Shown: positions 35,133-44,834 of the stretch, piece by piece
Layout of the letters: each line of letters begins with the position of its first letter
How positions within the stretch are numbered: position 1 is the first letter of the stretch
Assembly: GCA_001770015.1 (NCBI GenBank)
Contig: MEQB01000039.1
Coordinates: 1-64,000 of the forward strand
Direction of reading: 5' to 3'
DNA from: Bdellovibrionales bacterium RIFOXYC1_FULL_37_79
Lineage (GTDB): Bacteria; Bdellovibrionota; Bacteriovoracia; Bacteriovoracales; Bacteriovoracaceae
DNA: 64,000 nucleotides
Made by a program: the position numbers and the translations under genes
Notes under the pieces: generated by a model
Databases searched by the model: none
Seen by the model: the letters and a program-made list of their open reading frames with translations, nothing else
Told to the model about the DNA's origin: nothing

Positions 35133-35852
35133 ATGGTATTAAATCAAGGGCTGAAATTAAAATTAAAAGAAGAGCTCAAAAACTCTATTGATGATCAAAA
35201 TAGTGCAAGACCTATCGAGGATCGTGATTACCATAAAGTGGTGAAATACTTTTATAAGATATCCAATCATCATGAGTTATATAAGACCGGAAACTCTTTT
35301 TATAATGATTACCGAAAGGGGCTTAAAAGTTTCGCAATTTCATCTACCGGGGACAAGGAAGCGCAACAACGAGTGATTTTAGGACTTGCCAGTTATTTTA
35401 ATCACGAAGAAAACCTGACCATTGCCATTATTTCAGATGCTTTGGAGAAAAATTGCTTTAAAGAACTTTATGAGCAAAGTGAGTTTTTTGAGGCCCAGAT
35501 AGAAGGATGCAGTAAAAAGCTTATTTTGAGCAGGTATGAAAATATTTTTGATTTTTATAATTTGAGTAATATACTTAAGTTTGCCGGACGGGACAAAGTT
35601 ACGCTGGAATACGAGAAAATCATAAGCGCTGTAATCGATAATTATAATGTCTTGTTTTGGGATGTTTCCTCCCTGGATGCGATGAAGAGTGCTACCAATG
35701 TTTACCAGGCATTGATTTCCAGGTTTGATTCACTTAGTATTATTGTAAATGCGTCTGAGTCCAAGGCCTGCGAGGTGGAAAAGATAAGAACCTTTTTTTT
35801 GGATTACGGTATTAATTTAAAAGGGCTGATAATGGATCATAGGAAGAGGTAA
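35133..35852 (+). CDS. Kinase-fold protein without P-loop (paralogue)
   Basis: A 239-residue protein matching the C-terminal domain of the previous gene in order and pattern: YFYKISNHHELYKTGNSFY, SFAISSTGDKEAQ where a Walker A would lie, LTIAIISDALE, YNVLFWDVSSLDA and a final INLKGLIMDHRKR. It likewise lacks a P-loop lysine. The N-terminus is short, without the disordered region. It lies directly before the Wzz-type gene (3-base gap), the position usually held by the CpsD/BY-kinase that controls chain length. Non-catalytic control of Wzz by a pair of such proteins is my inference. Confidence 0.7.
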   Translation: MVLNQGLKLKLKEELKNSIDDQNSARPIEDRDYHKVVKYFYKISNHHELYKTGNSFYNDYRKGLKSFAISSTGDKEAQQRVILGLASYFNHEENLTIAIISDALEKNCFKELYEQSEFFEAQIEGCSKKLILSRYENIFDFYNLSNILKFAGRDKVTLEYEKIISAVIDNYNVLFWDVSSLDAMKSATNVYQALISRFDSLSIIVNASESKACEVEKIRTFFLDYGINLKGLIMDHRKR

Positions 35853-35855
35853 ATT

Positions 35856-37361
35856 GTGTCCAGAGTAAGAAAGTTTAACTCTTTGTTAAATGATGTGACT
35901 ATTTTAAATTTTCCTCTTATTGGAAAGTTACTTAGACGCTATTATTTGATTTCAATAACGATCCCGGTTATGGCCATCGGGGTGTCTGTTTATTTTTATT
36001 CCATTCAAAATGTACTCTATGAAACCAATGTGGGTTTTTCAGATGCATCCACTAAAAACCTTTCACCTACCAATACCATCGCTGATTTGGTCGGTGAAAA
36101 TCAGATTATAATTGCGGAAGAGGATGTCCTGGCCATGCGTAATGACTGGGTTTTCAATCAAAAATTGGCAAAAAAAATTTATAAACTTCCTGATCTTTAC
36201 AGTTTGGATTTCAACGGGGTTGGTACCCGTAATAAAATTTCCACTAATATTCTTTTGGAAAAATGTCAGCATGATGAGGAATGTTCAGTCAGAACCTTGT
36301 TGGGATCGTTACCCAGTTTATATAATATTGTAGCGGAAGCGACCCCAGGGCGCTATCGCTTGATCGTGGTGACGTTGGAGGAAAAAACTTCTAAAATAAT
36401 TCTCAGGGAAGTGGCCAAGTTGATTGAAGAAGATCGGGTTGTCTATTTGAAAAACATTGTTGATAAAAAAATTGAAGCAACTGAAAAGCTTATCAAACAA
36501 CAAAATGTGGATATTGATGCAGATAACATGATGAACCTTTCCAACCGACAGGTTAATTTAAAAAATCAAATTGAGGAAATTAAAAATGGGATGAGAAATT
36601 TATCCCAGAGTATTGCCAATAATAAGCTTCAGTTTAATACCTTGGAATTGGAGTTGGCGCAATTTAATAAATCTAAAAGCATCGGCGCCGCAGACAGTAA
36701 GCGGGTTAATTATGAAAAATATGTTAAATTGAATCAAGAGGTTTTGGATCTTAGAACCAACCTTAGCTTGTTAACCCAAAATACGGCGATGTCTGAATAT
36801 GAAAAAAAGGTTGTGGTGGAGTTGGAAGCCAGGTTACAAACCAAGCTTTCTGAGTTGGAAAAATTGGGTGATGTGAGCAGATCAGTGTCCGGGATCGATA
36901 AGTTTAATGAAACCCAAGACAGTAAATCCAACTATACGCAAAAAGACTATAATGTTTTGCGGGAAAAAATTAAAAAGGAACAAGCTGAGTATGATAAAAC
37001 CAAAGAAGAATTGGATAAGTTACAAGTGGAGCATGCGGAAGTTTCCAGAAAATTAGATGATATGAAGCCCAATACAGGGTATCTTGATTTGCTGGAAAAG
37101 AAATTGATTTCATTAAAGCTGTTATCATCCACCATAACCACCGACTTGGTGGTGGATAATATTGGCAATAATATAAAGATACATAAGAATGCTTCACTCA
37201 GTAAATATCTGGTGTTTGCCACTATTTCTTCCATTTTCTTTATCTTTTTGTTAACCGTCATAAGATATCTATTTGATCAAAAAATCTATAGCGAAGATGA
37301 TGTTAAAGTCTTTTTTGAGGATTTAGAGGTTATTGGTAATACGCCTGAGTTTGAAAAATAA
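35856..37361 (+). CDS. Wzz/GumC-type chain-length determinant protein
   Basis: A 501-residue polysaccharide co-polymerase. A first membrane helix (about 30-50, ISITIPVMAIGVSVYFY) is followed by a periplasmic alpha/beta part. Long coiled coils come next (about 200-430, rich in E, K, Q, L, including NLKNQIEEIKNGMRNL), and a second membrane helix lies near 455-475 (LVFATISSIFFIFLLTVI). These proteins set polymer length and couple it to export. The cytoplasmic C-terminus is short with no kinase domain, consistent with separate kinase-fold proteins encoded upstream. The start is a GTG 3 bases after the preceding stop. Confidence 0.88.
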   Translation: MSRVRKFNSLLNDVTILNFPLIGKLLRRYYLISITIPVMAIGVSVYFYSIQNVLYETNVGFSDASTKNLSPTNTIADLVGENQIIIAEEDVLAMRNDWVFNQKLAKKIYKLPDLYSLDFNGVGTRNKISTNILLEKCQHDEECSVRTLLGSLPSLYNIVAEATPGRYRLIVVTLEEKTSKIILREVAKLIEEDRVVYLKNIVDKKIEATEKLIKQQNVDIDADNMMNLSNRQVNLKNQIEEIKNGMRNLSQSIANNKLQFNTLELELAQFNKSKSIGAADSKRVNYEKYVKLNQEVLDLRTNLSLLTQNTAMSEYEKKVVVELEARLQTKLSELEKLGDVSRSVSGIDKFNETQDSKSNYTQKDYNVLREKIKKEQAEYDKTKEELDKLQVEHAEVSRKLDDMKPNTGYLDLLEKKLISLKLLSSTITTDLVVDNIGNNIKIHKNASLSKYLVFATISSIFFIFLLTVIRYLFDQKIYSEDDVKVFFEDLEVIGNTPEFEK

Positions 37362-37379
37362 CCGGGTGCTAACGAGTGA

Positions 37380-38891
37380 CTAGGCTTTAATCCTTCTGTC
37401 TCTGGATTTACGGCATGAAAGGCCACGGGCACAAAAGTACCAGAAGAAAAAAGCTTCAGGAGTATAAAGCAATCCAACTGCTCCCCAGTTACCAATCAGC
37501 ATGACCACCAACACCGAAAGAGAAACAATCAAGATTTTGGCACTGTAGAAATCCATTTCCTTGAGGGATTTAATAAGTAGATAAAAAAGATATAGGGGAA
37601 TAAAAAAGATAATAAAAAAATAAAATAAAGCACCCAGTCCTAAATCAATCAAAACGGCTAAAAATAAATTATCATAGTGCCAAATAGTCATGGCATCATA
37701 GTTAAGTTGATAGGGGGTAAGGGCGTTGGCAGCACCACTTTTTTCCACCCCGCGTCCGAGAGGATATTCAGTGATGATTTTCTTGGAATTGATCAAAAAG
37801 CGTTCAACGGTAATTCGTTGCTTTTTCATTTTATCAAGGTCATTGAAAATCATAAATCGCTCTATGCTTGATGAAAAATTGATATCTGGAAAGTATATAC
37901 TCATGTGATAGATAAAGTAGGGGATAAATAAAAACCCCAACACAACAACCGGGAGGAATTTCATGGTTCTTTTAAAGCGATATCTTTGTCCCAGGAAAAA
38001 TAGGATATGAATAGTGCCAAACAGGATCACATGCTTGGCAAACGCAGAGCGGACCTGGGAGATAAAAAGGCAAAACCAGTTAAAGGCCACTGTGCAATAG
38101 GTAAGAAATGTTTGAAATGGGGTTTTAACATGCATAAAAAATATGCCCAGTACCAGATAGAAATAGACTGAAATGGCCCCAGGCATGAAACTGGTTCCAT
38201 ATGGCCTGAAGTTTTCCCCTGAAAAAAAACTGCCCCGCAGGGAATGTTGATAAAAAGTAGAAATGGATAATAAGGATTTTTCTTGCAAACGCATCTGATG
38301 AATGGAAAGAAAGGATTCCATGACCACCAGGAACAAAAGTAAATTAATCAGTTGCCGGTCTCTTTTTTCTGACCACTTCCAGTCGGTTAGTAAAAAAAGA
38401 AAGAAAAATAAAAGAGGGAAGATATAAATTTTAGATGCCGCCAGTACCGCAAAAATATTTGCCGAGGCGGGATTAAAAATTTCCACCAAATACCAGCAAA
38501 AATGTAAACCTATAAAAAAGGTTAAAATGGAGGGAATATGATCTTTGGGAAAAAGCTTTTTTGCCTGTATCAAGTGACGAATAATACAAATGGCTAACAC
38601 GATATCGAATATTAATCTGGCCAGGGGATGATATTCCCAGATGATGCGAATTTGTCCTTCAGTAAATAAAAATGAAAGGATAAAAAAAAAGGCCAGGTTG
38701 AAGCGGAAGAAGAACGCACAAAAGATTGTAAAGACCGCTTGTAAAAGATATGGCCATTTTAAAAGCGAAGAGTTTTGCAGGTTAAGATAGAAAATCATCC
38801 CTAGCATGAAGAAATTAAAGATATAGGCATATTTGAATGCTCTTTCCTTAATTTCAATGTACTTGATGGGGTCGATGACTTTTTTTATCAT
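37380..38891 (-). CDS. O-antigen polymerase/ligase-like membrane protein
   Basis: A 503-residue protein with about ten to twelve membrane helices and a large hydrophilic loop around residues 330-410 (including SSIERFMIFNDLDKMKKQR and a PLGRGVEKSG segment). This matches the Wzy_C/O-antigen ligase family. It would join repeat units or ligate finished chains on the outer face of the inner membrane. It is on the opposite strand to its neighbours, converging with the Wzz-type gene (18-base gap) and divergent from the SLBB gene. Polymerase versus ligase cannot be decided from the sequence alone. Confidence 0.82.
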   Translation of the reverse strand: MIKKVIDPIKYIEIKERAFKYAYIFNFFMLGMIFYLNLQNSSLLKWPYLLQAVFTIFCAFFFRFNLAFFFILSFLFTEGQIRIIWEYHPLARLIFDIVLAICIIRHLIQAKKLFPKDHIPSILTFFIGLHFCWYLVEIFNPASANIFAVLAASKIYIFPLLFFFLFLLTDWKWSEKRDRQLINLLLFLVVMESFLSIHQMRLQEKSLLSISTFYQHSLRGSFFSGENFRPYGTSFMPGAISVYFYLVLGIFFMHVKTPFQTFLTYCTVAFNWFCLFISQVRSAFAKHVILFGTIHILFFLGQRYRFKRTMKFLPVVVLGFLFIPYFIYHMSIYFPDINFSSSIERFMIFNDLDKMKKQRITVERFLINSKKIITEYPLGRGVEKSGAANALTPYQLNYDAMTIWHYDNLFLAVLIDLGLGALFYFFIIFFIPLYLFYLLIKSLKEMDFYSAKILIVSLSVLVVMLIGNWGAVGLLYTPEAFFFWYFCARGLSCRKSRDRRIKA

Positions 38892-38967
38892 AGAAAGTTG
38901 GACAACCTCTTAAGTTTTGGTAAACTAGATTTGGATTAAAATAACTTCCTCAGCATAAGTTTAACAT

Positions 38968-39540
38968 ATGACAAAATTATTTAAAGAAATTATTAGATTA
39001 TTATTAGTTTTTATTTTGATGAACTCCACTCATGTCAGGTGGTCTCTGGCAAACGAAGCGATACCGGACAAAAAGGTGGAAAAAGCCGACTCCCTGGATG
39101 ATTTGACCCTGCCTTCAGATTTAGGGGATTTTAAATTAAATGGAGGAGGAGCTGTTTATTACTCACCCGTGATTAAAAATAGGATTCTTATTCCAGTTTA
39201 TTTTTGGGGTGAAGTGCAAAAGGCTGGACTTCATTACATTCCGGCGGGCACCAGTTTTGTGAAAGGATTATCGATTGCCGGCGGGCCAACCAGTCTGGCG
39301 CTTATGAAAAATGTTAAAGTTTTTCGAACGGAAGAAGGCAAAAGTCAAACTTTTGTTTTTGATCTGCAGGATGAATCAAAAGAACAGGTGTTTCACGATT
39401 TTATTTTTAAGCCTTCAGATATTGTGAGAATTGATCGGGATGATTATTTTCAAAACCGGGCCTATTACACTTCGCTAATTGGGATCGGAGTGACGGTATT
39501 ATCGGGGATTTTAACTTTTCAGGCCATTAAAAATGATTAG
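38968..39540 (+). CDS. SLBB-domain polysaccharide export protein
   Basis: A 190-residue protein. A signal sequence (about 1-29) precedes a disordered stretch, then one SLBB domain (about 73-120, VYFWGEVQKAGLHYIPAG with GLSIAGGPTS). A following strand region has DIVRIDRDD, and a C-terminal membrane helix spans about 165-185. Unlike Wza it has no poly_export domain and is half the length. It may form a periplasmic or inner-membrane ring that links to the export channel. It probably works with the Wzz-type and polymerase proteins next to it. Confidence 0.82.
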   Translation: MTKLFKEIIRLLLVFILMNSTHVRWSLANEAIPDKKVEKADSLDDLTLPSDLGDFKLNGGGAVYYSPVIKNRILIPVYFWGEVQKAGLHYIPAGTSFVKGLSIAGGPTSLALMKNVKVFRTEEGKSQTFVFDLQDESKEQVFHDFIFKPSDIVRIDRDDYFQNRAYYTSLIGIGVTVLSGILTFQAIKND

Positions 39541-39552
39541 TAGTGTTTTTTT

Positions 39553-40695
39553 GTGAAAAGCAAAATACTTTATATATTTCCCAGTCACCTTCCCTTGTCT
39601 GAAGCCACATTTTTTTTTGATTTGGCCTTGGAGCAGATAAGGACTGCCAAACATTTGCCTCATGTTTTATTTTTACAAGATCATGTGAGTGTAGAAATTG
39701 CCCGGAGAAAAAAAATTCCCTTTACTGTGCTTAATCATAAAGTTTCTGCAATGAAAATCTTCTGGCCATTCAAAATAAGAAAAATAATAAAACGTAACCA
39801 GTTTGAGGTGATCTTGGTGGTGGGATCAAATCATTTTTTAATGTTGTTTGTATCCACTTTTTTTCAAAATACCAAAAAAATATGGATAAATCATGGCCCA
39901 TCTCATTGGGCCGCTAGCTTTATTTCTCATTTTTTACCGTGTTACTCAACCTTGTTTTTTTCAAATGTGGTGAAAGAACAAAGTAAAAATGCTTTTGGTA
40001 TAATACCGCAGGGGGGATATTGGAAGATTCCCTTTGGAGTATTTGAAAGGGAGATTGATGAGATTGCTTTGCAAGAAATCCATCAAAAATATAAAAATCG
40101 GAAACAACTGATCGGGATTGTCGGTGATATTGGTCCAGACGGTGGGCAGATGACCTTGGTTGATACGATTCATTTGTTAAAAAAAACCATCGGAGATAAT
40201 CTTTTTAATCAGTTAAATTTTATGGTGTTGGGGACGGCAAAAAATAAAAAAGACCTGAAATTTTTCAAAAAGCTGCTTGATAAAATTCATCAATATCAAT
40301 TGGATCAATACATTTATTTTTTGGGAGAAAAGGAAAATATCCATGTTTATTTGAATGCCATTGATGTATTGGTTTTTGCCAATGAAAAGGCCTTTGATGT
40401 GCAGAGGGATCTCATGCAGGCCATATTACAAAATACTTTAATAGTTACCAACGATCGAAGCTGGCCGGTGGAGGTGATTGATAATTACATTACGGGTATT
40501 AGATATCAAGGCAATGCGCAAGTGCCATCCCTTTTGTTAAAAGATATTATTATTAATTATGTGGAAAAGAAACCACCGCTTACCAGTTCAAAAATTGAAA
40601 GCATCCTGCTAAACGCCAAAGAAAAAATACTCAGTGATTATAACCGCGAAAAAATGATCCAAAAATTTAACGAGGTCTTTGATATGATAAGCTAG
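39553..40695 (+). CDS. GT-B glycosyltransferase
   Basis: A 380-residue protein with the two-domain GT-B plan: N-terminal ILYIFPSHLPLSEATFFFDLAL and IWINHGPSHWA, then a donor domain with IGIVGDIGPDGGQM, FMVLGTAKNKKD and YFLGEKENIHVYLNAIDVLVFA. The E-x7-E motif is weak: the expected place reads NEKAFDVQRDLMQAIL. The donor site is therefore atypical. The start is a GTG without a good ribosome-binding site, 12 bases after the SLBB gene. It ends overlapping the WecA-like gene by 4 bases, in convergent orientation. Confidence 0.8.
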   Translation: MKSKILYIFPSHLPLSEATFFFDLALEQIRTAKHLPHVLFLQDHVSVEIARRKKIPFTVLNHKVSAMKIFWPFKIRKIIKRNQFEVILVVGSNHFLMLFVSTFFQNTKKIWINHGPSHWAASFISHFLPCYSTLFFSNVVKEQSKNAFGIIPQGGYWKIPFGVFEREIDEIALQEIHQKYKNRKQLIGIVGDIGPDGGQMTLVDTIHLLKKTIGDNLFNQLNFMVLGTAKNKKDLKFFKKLLDKIHQYQLDQYIYFLGEKENIHVYLNAIDVLVFANEKAFDVQRDLMQAILQNTLIVTNDRSWPVEVIDNYITGIRYQGNAQVPSLLLKDIIINYVEKKPPLTSSKIESILLNAKEKILSDYNREKMIQKFNEVFDMIS

Positions 40696-41924
40696 CTGGC
40701 CTGTTTGTAGTCATTTTTTTTCCTTGAAGCTAATTTTAAAATCCGGGTGGGGGATGACCAGTGATCATGATAGGTGCTATGGTCGTTAACATCCACTGTA
40801 GAAGGCAAATGTTGGTGATGAGCAAACCAATTCTTTCTGGCAAGCATGCAAGATAAGATGGTGATGCTGATAAAAGATAAGGGAAAGGCCACGATGGGGT
40901 ATAAATAGTAGGAAAGGGTGAAGGATAAAATGATGATAGAGACATTAAATATCCCATATAAACTGGCGGCGGTGGAAGCACTCAGGTGAAAATTCTCTTT
41001 TAATAAAAAATGCAAGTGATAACGGTCTCCCTGTAAGGGAGCTTTGTGATTTATGATACGCCTGGAAAAACTGATAAATAATTCAGCAATCGGAAGAACC
41101 GCCGGTAATAATACCAGTGCCATGGCACTTAAGGCATGCATTTTGGTGTTAATTGAATTAAAGGTCAGACAGGCCAAGAAAACATAGGTGAATCCAATGG
41201 AGATGCTGCCGATTTCTCCCAGGTAGATTTTGGCCGGTTCTTTGTTATAAAAATAAAATCCGGTCAAGGCCGAAGCGCATAAAAGTGATACCGCCATGGC
41301 CGAAGAACTTTGAGCATAAGCGCTTAGAAGAAAATATCCCAAATAACTTCCCATCGCCAGTTTGAAACTGAGCGTATCCAGTCCATCCAAAACATTGGTT
41401 CCATTTATAATGGCCACGGAAAGAATAAAGATAAAGGGGGTGGCCATGGAAATGCTGTGTGGATATAGAATATAAGATGAAAGAAAAGAAAAATTGAGGA
41501 TAATCAGTGATTGAAATACTAATTTGGATGCTGGGGCAATTTCGTTGCGATCATCCACATAACCGTAGAGGGAGGTCCCGATAAATCCTAGTATGCCAAA
41601 ACGGAACAAACTGTATTCTTCTGGAGTTAGAAAATCCATATTTTTTAAGATGTAAATTAGTCCGACGGCAAGGAGAGTGATAAATGGAAATCCGCCCAAT
41701 TGATAAGTTTCACCGGGGGATTTGGGAGAGGTTATGTGAAAAAATCTTTTTATCCATTTATTTTTGATCTTTCTGGCCTGATAAAAAAAGATATAAAAAA
41801 CGATAGAGGAGAGTGCAATGATTACACTGAACTCGATAACCGATCCTCTCATTTCAATATCCGCAAAGATAAAGGATAAATTATGTAAAAATGTAAAAAG
41901 ATCCTTCATCCGTTTAATCTCCAA
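40692..41924 (-). CDS. WecA/MraY-family polyprenyl-phosphate sugar-1-phosphate transferase
   Basis: A 410-residue protein with about ten to eleven membrane helices. The cytoplasmic loops hold the family's catalytic and metal residues: GYVDDRNEIAP, NGTNVLDGLDTLSF and the GDRYHLHFLL histidine loop. It starts repeat-unit synthesis by loading a HexNAc-1-phosphate or similar onto undecaprenyl phosphate. The hydrophilic C-terminal tail of about 50 residues (from ARKNWFAHHQHLP) is longer than usual. Its neighbourhood argues for a WecA-type role rather than MraY of peptidoglycan synthesis. Confidence 0.88.
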   Translation of the reverse strand: MEIKRMKDLFTFLHNLSFIFADIEMRGSVIEFSVIIALSSIVFYIFFYQARKIKNKWIKRFFHITSPKSPGETYQLGGFPFITLLAVGLIYILKNMDFLTPEEYSLFRFGILGFIGTSLYGYVDDRNEIAPASKLVFQSLIILNFSFLSSYILYPHSISMATPFIFILSVAIINGTNVLDGLDTLSFKLAMGSYLGYFLLSAYAQSSSAMAVSLLCASALTGFYFYNKEPAKIYLGEIGSISIGFTYVFLACLTFNSINTKMHALSAMALVLLPAVLPIAELFISFSRRIINHKAPLQGDRYHLHFLLKENFHLSASTAASLYGIFNVSIIILSFTLSYYLYPIVAFPLSFISITILSCMLARKNWFAHHQHLPSTVDVNDHSTYHDHWSSPTRILKLASRKKNDYKQAS

Positions 41925-42023
41925 TCATAATCTTCAGTTTCATGTATCGACCATAATGTCGAAAATGTTTATGGTTATTTATGATTATATTGTAAAGGTA
42001 ATTTTCTACGGGGTAGTGGGCGG

Positions 42024-43478
42024 TTACTGACAACCATTTCTCATTATCCTTACATATTTGGTCAGGGTTACTACAAAGGGGGTATTGTCCCAGTCGGGAG
42101 GGTTTACCTTTTTATCATTTTCTTTAACTAGTCCGTCATAAACTTTCCTGGCCATTTTTTTTCTAAGGGAGACGACCAAGGCGTGACCTGGGCGTGGATT
42201 AATTTGTTTAGGGTCGTTGGTACAAGTGGAATTAGAAATTTCTTCACTATCTAAGAGAGTTTGCATCTCCTCCCAGTTTTTACCAGAAGCCGCCAAAATG
42301 TGTGTCACAAAGGCGTGGGTGTAACTGGGATCGGGGATTGGTTCGAGCTTCCTGTCAATTGGTAAATTTGTTGGTAGTGGATTTGAACTGAGCTTTTCTT
42401 TTTCTTGTTGTTTTAATTTATCTTGTAAAAAATTTTCGACAGCCTCATCAGCTTCTTTGATGGTTTTTCCATCAAGAAGTGTCATATTAGCATGTAAGGC
42501 AGCCAGTTCATCGTTATGTTTTTCTTTTAAAATTATAAACGGGTCTTTTTGAATCTGGGTTAACATAAATTTTTTGAGCTCTTGTTGGATTTGTTCCTCG
42601 GTGACGTTCCGGTTAAAGTACATTCTGGCCCTGATCCCAGCTAATTCACCTCGATATTTTTCTTTTAAAAAAGACTCTTCGTCTTTGGTTAAATCTCGGT
42701 TTATAATCGTGGTTTTGTTCATGGTTGTGGGAGTGTTTAACTTAAGATTGGTTGTTTGTGCATATAATGTTTGTGCTTCCGGAAATACTTTAAGTAATTC
42801 GTAAAGGCTAATTTGGCAATTTTGGTCACATTGATTTTTATTTTCGATCAAAGCAAAAAGGGTTTTTTGTAAATTCTCAAAACTGGGCTTGATTGGAGAG
42901 GGATGGGGGGGATTTTGTGTTGGTGTGATTGAAAAACATTCGCGACATTTTTTTCCATCTTGTAAAGCATTGTAACAACAATCACGACACGCATCAGATA
43001 GGTTACTTTTTAATGCTCTAGATTTAGCGGTCGGGTTATATTTTGCTAATACTGCATTGAAAACTTTTACTTCATTAATATATTGATTATCAATTTTGAT
43101 GGTTAAGGGGTTAATATAAAGGGCATCCTTGGGTTTTTCTTTTATTTTACCACAGTAAACCAGGAAAGGTTTCGTGATATTCGTTCTTAGTTGATTAGAA
43201 ATATGTGAATGATCGTTAGGAGTTAAACAGGAGTCTAGGTAATTTTCAAGTCGTTGAGAGGTTAACTTTATAAGTACATTTTTTACGGGTGGGTTTGAAT
43301 TGGGATAATTAAAAAAGCAACTGTCATGGAAATAAATCAAGTTTGAATCTTTTTGGTAACCCAGTTTGTCGTAATTTATATCAGGGAAGGGGGAGCTGGT
43401 GCTGGTGCATTGTTCTTTCCCTAAGCATACCTTGGAGTTTGACATTATTATACTCAGTAAAAAGACTAATATTTTCAT
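42024..43478 (-). CDS. Secreted cysteine-rich protein with internal repeat
   Basis: A 484-residue protein with a signal peptide (about 1-20, KILVFLLSIIMSN). The N-terminal half has scattered cysteines, including the cluster CRDCCYNALQDGKKCREC near residue 160. The middle (about 265-360) contains two related segments of about 45 residues, FLKEKYRGELAGIRARMYF and ILKEKHNDELAALHANMTL, each continuing as a helical acidic-basic stretch. The C-terminus ends with VTLTKYVRIMRNGCQ. I recognise no family. The many cysteines and export signal suggest an extracellular, disulfide-stabilised protein. It is flanked by polysaccharide genes but is not in an operon with them. Confidence 0.7.
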   Translation of the reverse strand: MKILVFLLSIIMSNSKVCLGKEQCTSTSSPFPDINYDKLGYQKDSNLIYFHDSCFFNYPNSNPPVKNVLIKLTSQRLENYLDSCLTPNDHSHISNQLRTNITKPFLVYCGKIKEKPKDALYINPLTIKIDNQYINEVKVFNAVLAKYNPTAKSRALKSNLSDACRDCCYNALQDGKKCRECFSITPTQNPPHPSPIKPSFENLQKTLFALIENKNQCDQNCQISLYELLKVFPEAQTLYAQTTNLKLNTPTTMNKTTIINRDLTKDEESFLKEKYRGELAGIRARMYFNRNVTEEQIQQELKKFMLTQIQKDPFIILKEKHNDELAALHANMTLLDGKTIKEADEAVENFLQDKLKQQEKEKLSSNPLPTNLPIDRKLEPIPDPSYTHAFVTHILAASGKNWEEMQTLLDSEEISNSTCTNDPKQINPRPGHALVVSLRKKMARKVYDGLVKENDKKVNPPDWDNTPFVVTLTKYVRIMRNGCQ

Positions 43479-43559
43479 ACAAACACCTCTGGGTTATTTC
43501 GGAATAAACGAGGATTATAATTAATTTATTATCTTTTTTTGCTTCTTATTGAGCAATCT

Positions 43560-43568
43560 TGCTATAGT
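43560..43568 (+). promoter_or_regulatory. Extended -10 promoter element TGCTATAGT
   Basis: TGC followed by TATAGT, 75 bases before the GTG of the next glycosyltransferase. The surrounding TTGAGC and TTGCTATA are shared with the promoter at 56694. Confidence 0.4.
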
Positions 43569-43643
43569 ATTGAATCTGTTTATGAATTAGGTATTATGAT
43601 TTATAATATAATAACACCAAAGGCCTCAAACAGGTGAGTAAAT

Positions 43644-44834
43644 GTGTCTGGTATTGGTATGCAAAAAGTTTTAGTAATTTGTCCCTCCTATGGTAAATCG
43701 ATAGAGGCCTTGAGTGTACATACCAAATTAATGAAGCAATTTTTTTTAAGAAATTATCAGGTGGCGGTTCTAACAACCGCTGGTTTGGTTTCTTATGATG
43801 AAACGGAAAGTGTTCAGACTCATGAGCAGATCATCGAGGTGAACGGTGAATGGAATTTTATTAATTTAATGAAAAAGACCAAGGAGATCAGAGATTTCAA
43901 TCCAGATAAAATTTTTATACAATATGTTCCCTTTTTGTACGGCAGAGGAGGCATTAATTTTTCTTTTCCCTTGTGGGTGATGCTGATGCGGCTATTGGAT
44001 AAGGCCAAAATAGAAATCTATTTCCATGAACTTTATTATCCCTTTGAAATGAAAATAAAATCGATGGTGATGAATGTGAGTCATATCATCATGCTCTTTA
44101 TTCTTGGTCTTAGTGCGCATCACATATTGGTCACCACCAAAGCTTTTGAAAAAATTCTGAGACGGATTTTTTTTTTAAAAAAATACATCCATTTTTTGCC
44201 GGTAGGTCCTAATATTGAAAAACATCGTATCGATCATAATGCATGTGAGGAGTTTAGAAAAAAGCATAATATTTCCTCGGTAGATCTGGTGCTTGGATCC
44301 TTTGGGACTTTTCATCCATCTAAAAACTATCATCTGATTTTTGAAATACTGAAAAAAATCAAAACAAAGGATAAGATGCCAGTCAAATTTATCATGATCG
44401 GGCAAGACCGGACAGATTTATTGAACTATTTGGGGGAGGATGATTTTAAGCAACTTGAAGATATTGTGATCGCCACCGGAAGTCTTAATGATTCCGAAAT
44501 CAATCTAGCTTTTGCCGTGATGGACGCATATCTTGGTTATTTTATGGATGGATTAAGTGCCCGCAGAGGCTCGATCATGGCTGCCATGCAAGCGGGACTT
44601 CCGATTATATCAACTATCAGTAAAACTACCGAGGAATGTTTTGTCAAACAAGCGCAAGTTTATCTGTATGATCCTGATGAAAATATATTTTCCGATGGGG
44701 TAAGGGAATTAATCAAACATTATGGTTATCATATTAAAAAAACTGGTAAAATTAAGCATGTGGTGTTTGAGGATTTTTTTGCATGGGAAAAGATATTTCA
44801 GACCTATGAAAAATATAATGGTGAAATGAAGTGA
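43644..44834 (+). CDS. GT-B glycosyltransferase
   Basis: A 396-residue protein with a GT-B layout: KVLVICPSYGKSIEA at the N-terminus, FIQYVPFLYGRGG in the acceptor half, then LVLGSFGTFHPSKNY and VKFIMIGQDRTD in the donor half. The end of the donor site (SARRGSIMAAMQAGLPIIST) replaces the usual E-x7-E with R and A residues, so donor binding differs from standard GT4. The start is a GTG with AGGTGAG 5 bases upstream; an ATG five codons later is possible. It overlaps the next glycosyltransferase by 4 bases. Confidence 0.82.
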   Translation: MSGIGMQKVLVICPSYGKSIEALSVHTKLMKQFFLRNYQVAVLTTAGLVSYDETESVQTHEQIIEVNGEWNFINLMKKTKEIRDFNPDKIFIQYVPFLYGRGGINFSFPLWVMLMRLLDKAKIEIYFHELYYPFEMKIKSMVMNVSHIIMLFILGLSAHHILVTTKAFEKILRRIFFLKKYIHFLPVGPNIEKHRIDHNACEEFRKKHNISSVDLVLGSFGTFHPSKNYHLIFEILKKIKTKDKMPVKFIMIGQDRTDLLNYLGEDDFKQLEDIVIATGSLNDSEINLAFAVMDAYLGYFMDGLSARRGSIMAAMQAGLPIISTISKTTEECFVKQAQVYLYDPDENIFSDGVRELIKHYGYHIKKTGKIKHVVFEDFFAWEKIFQTYEKYNGEMK

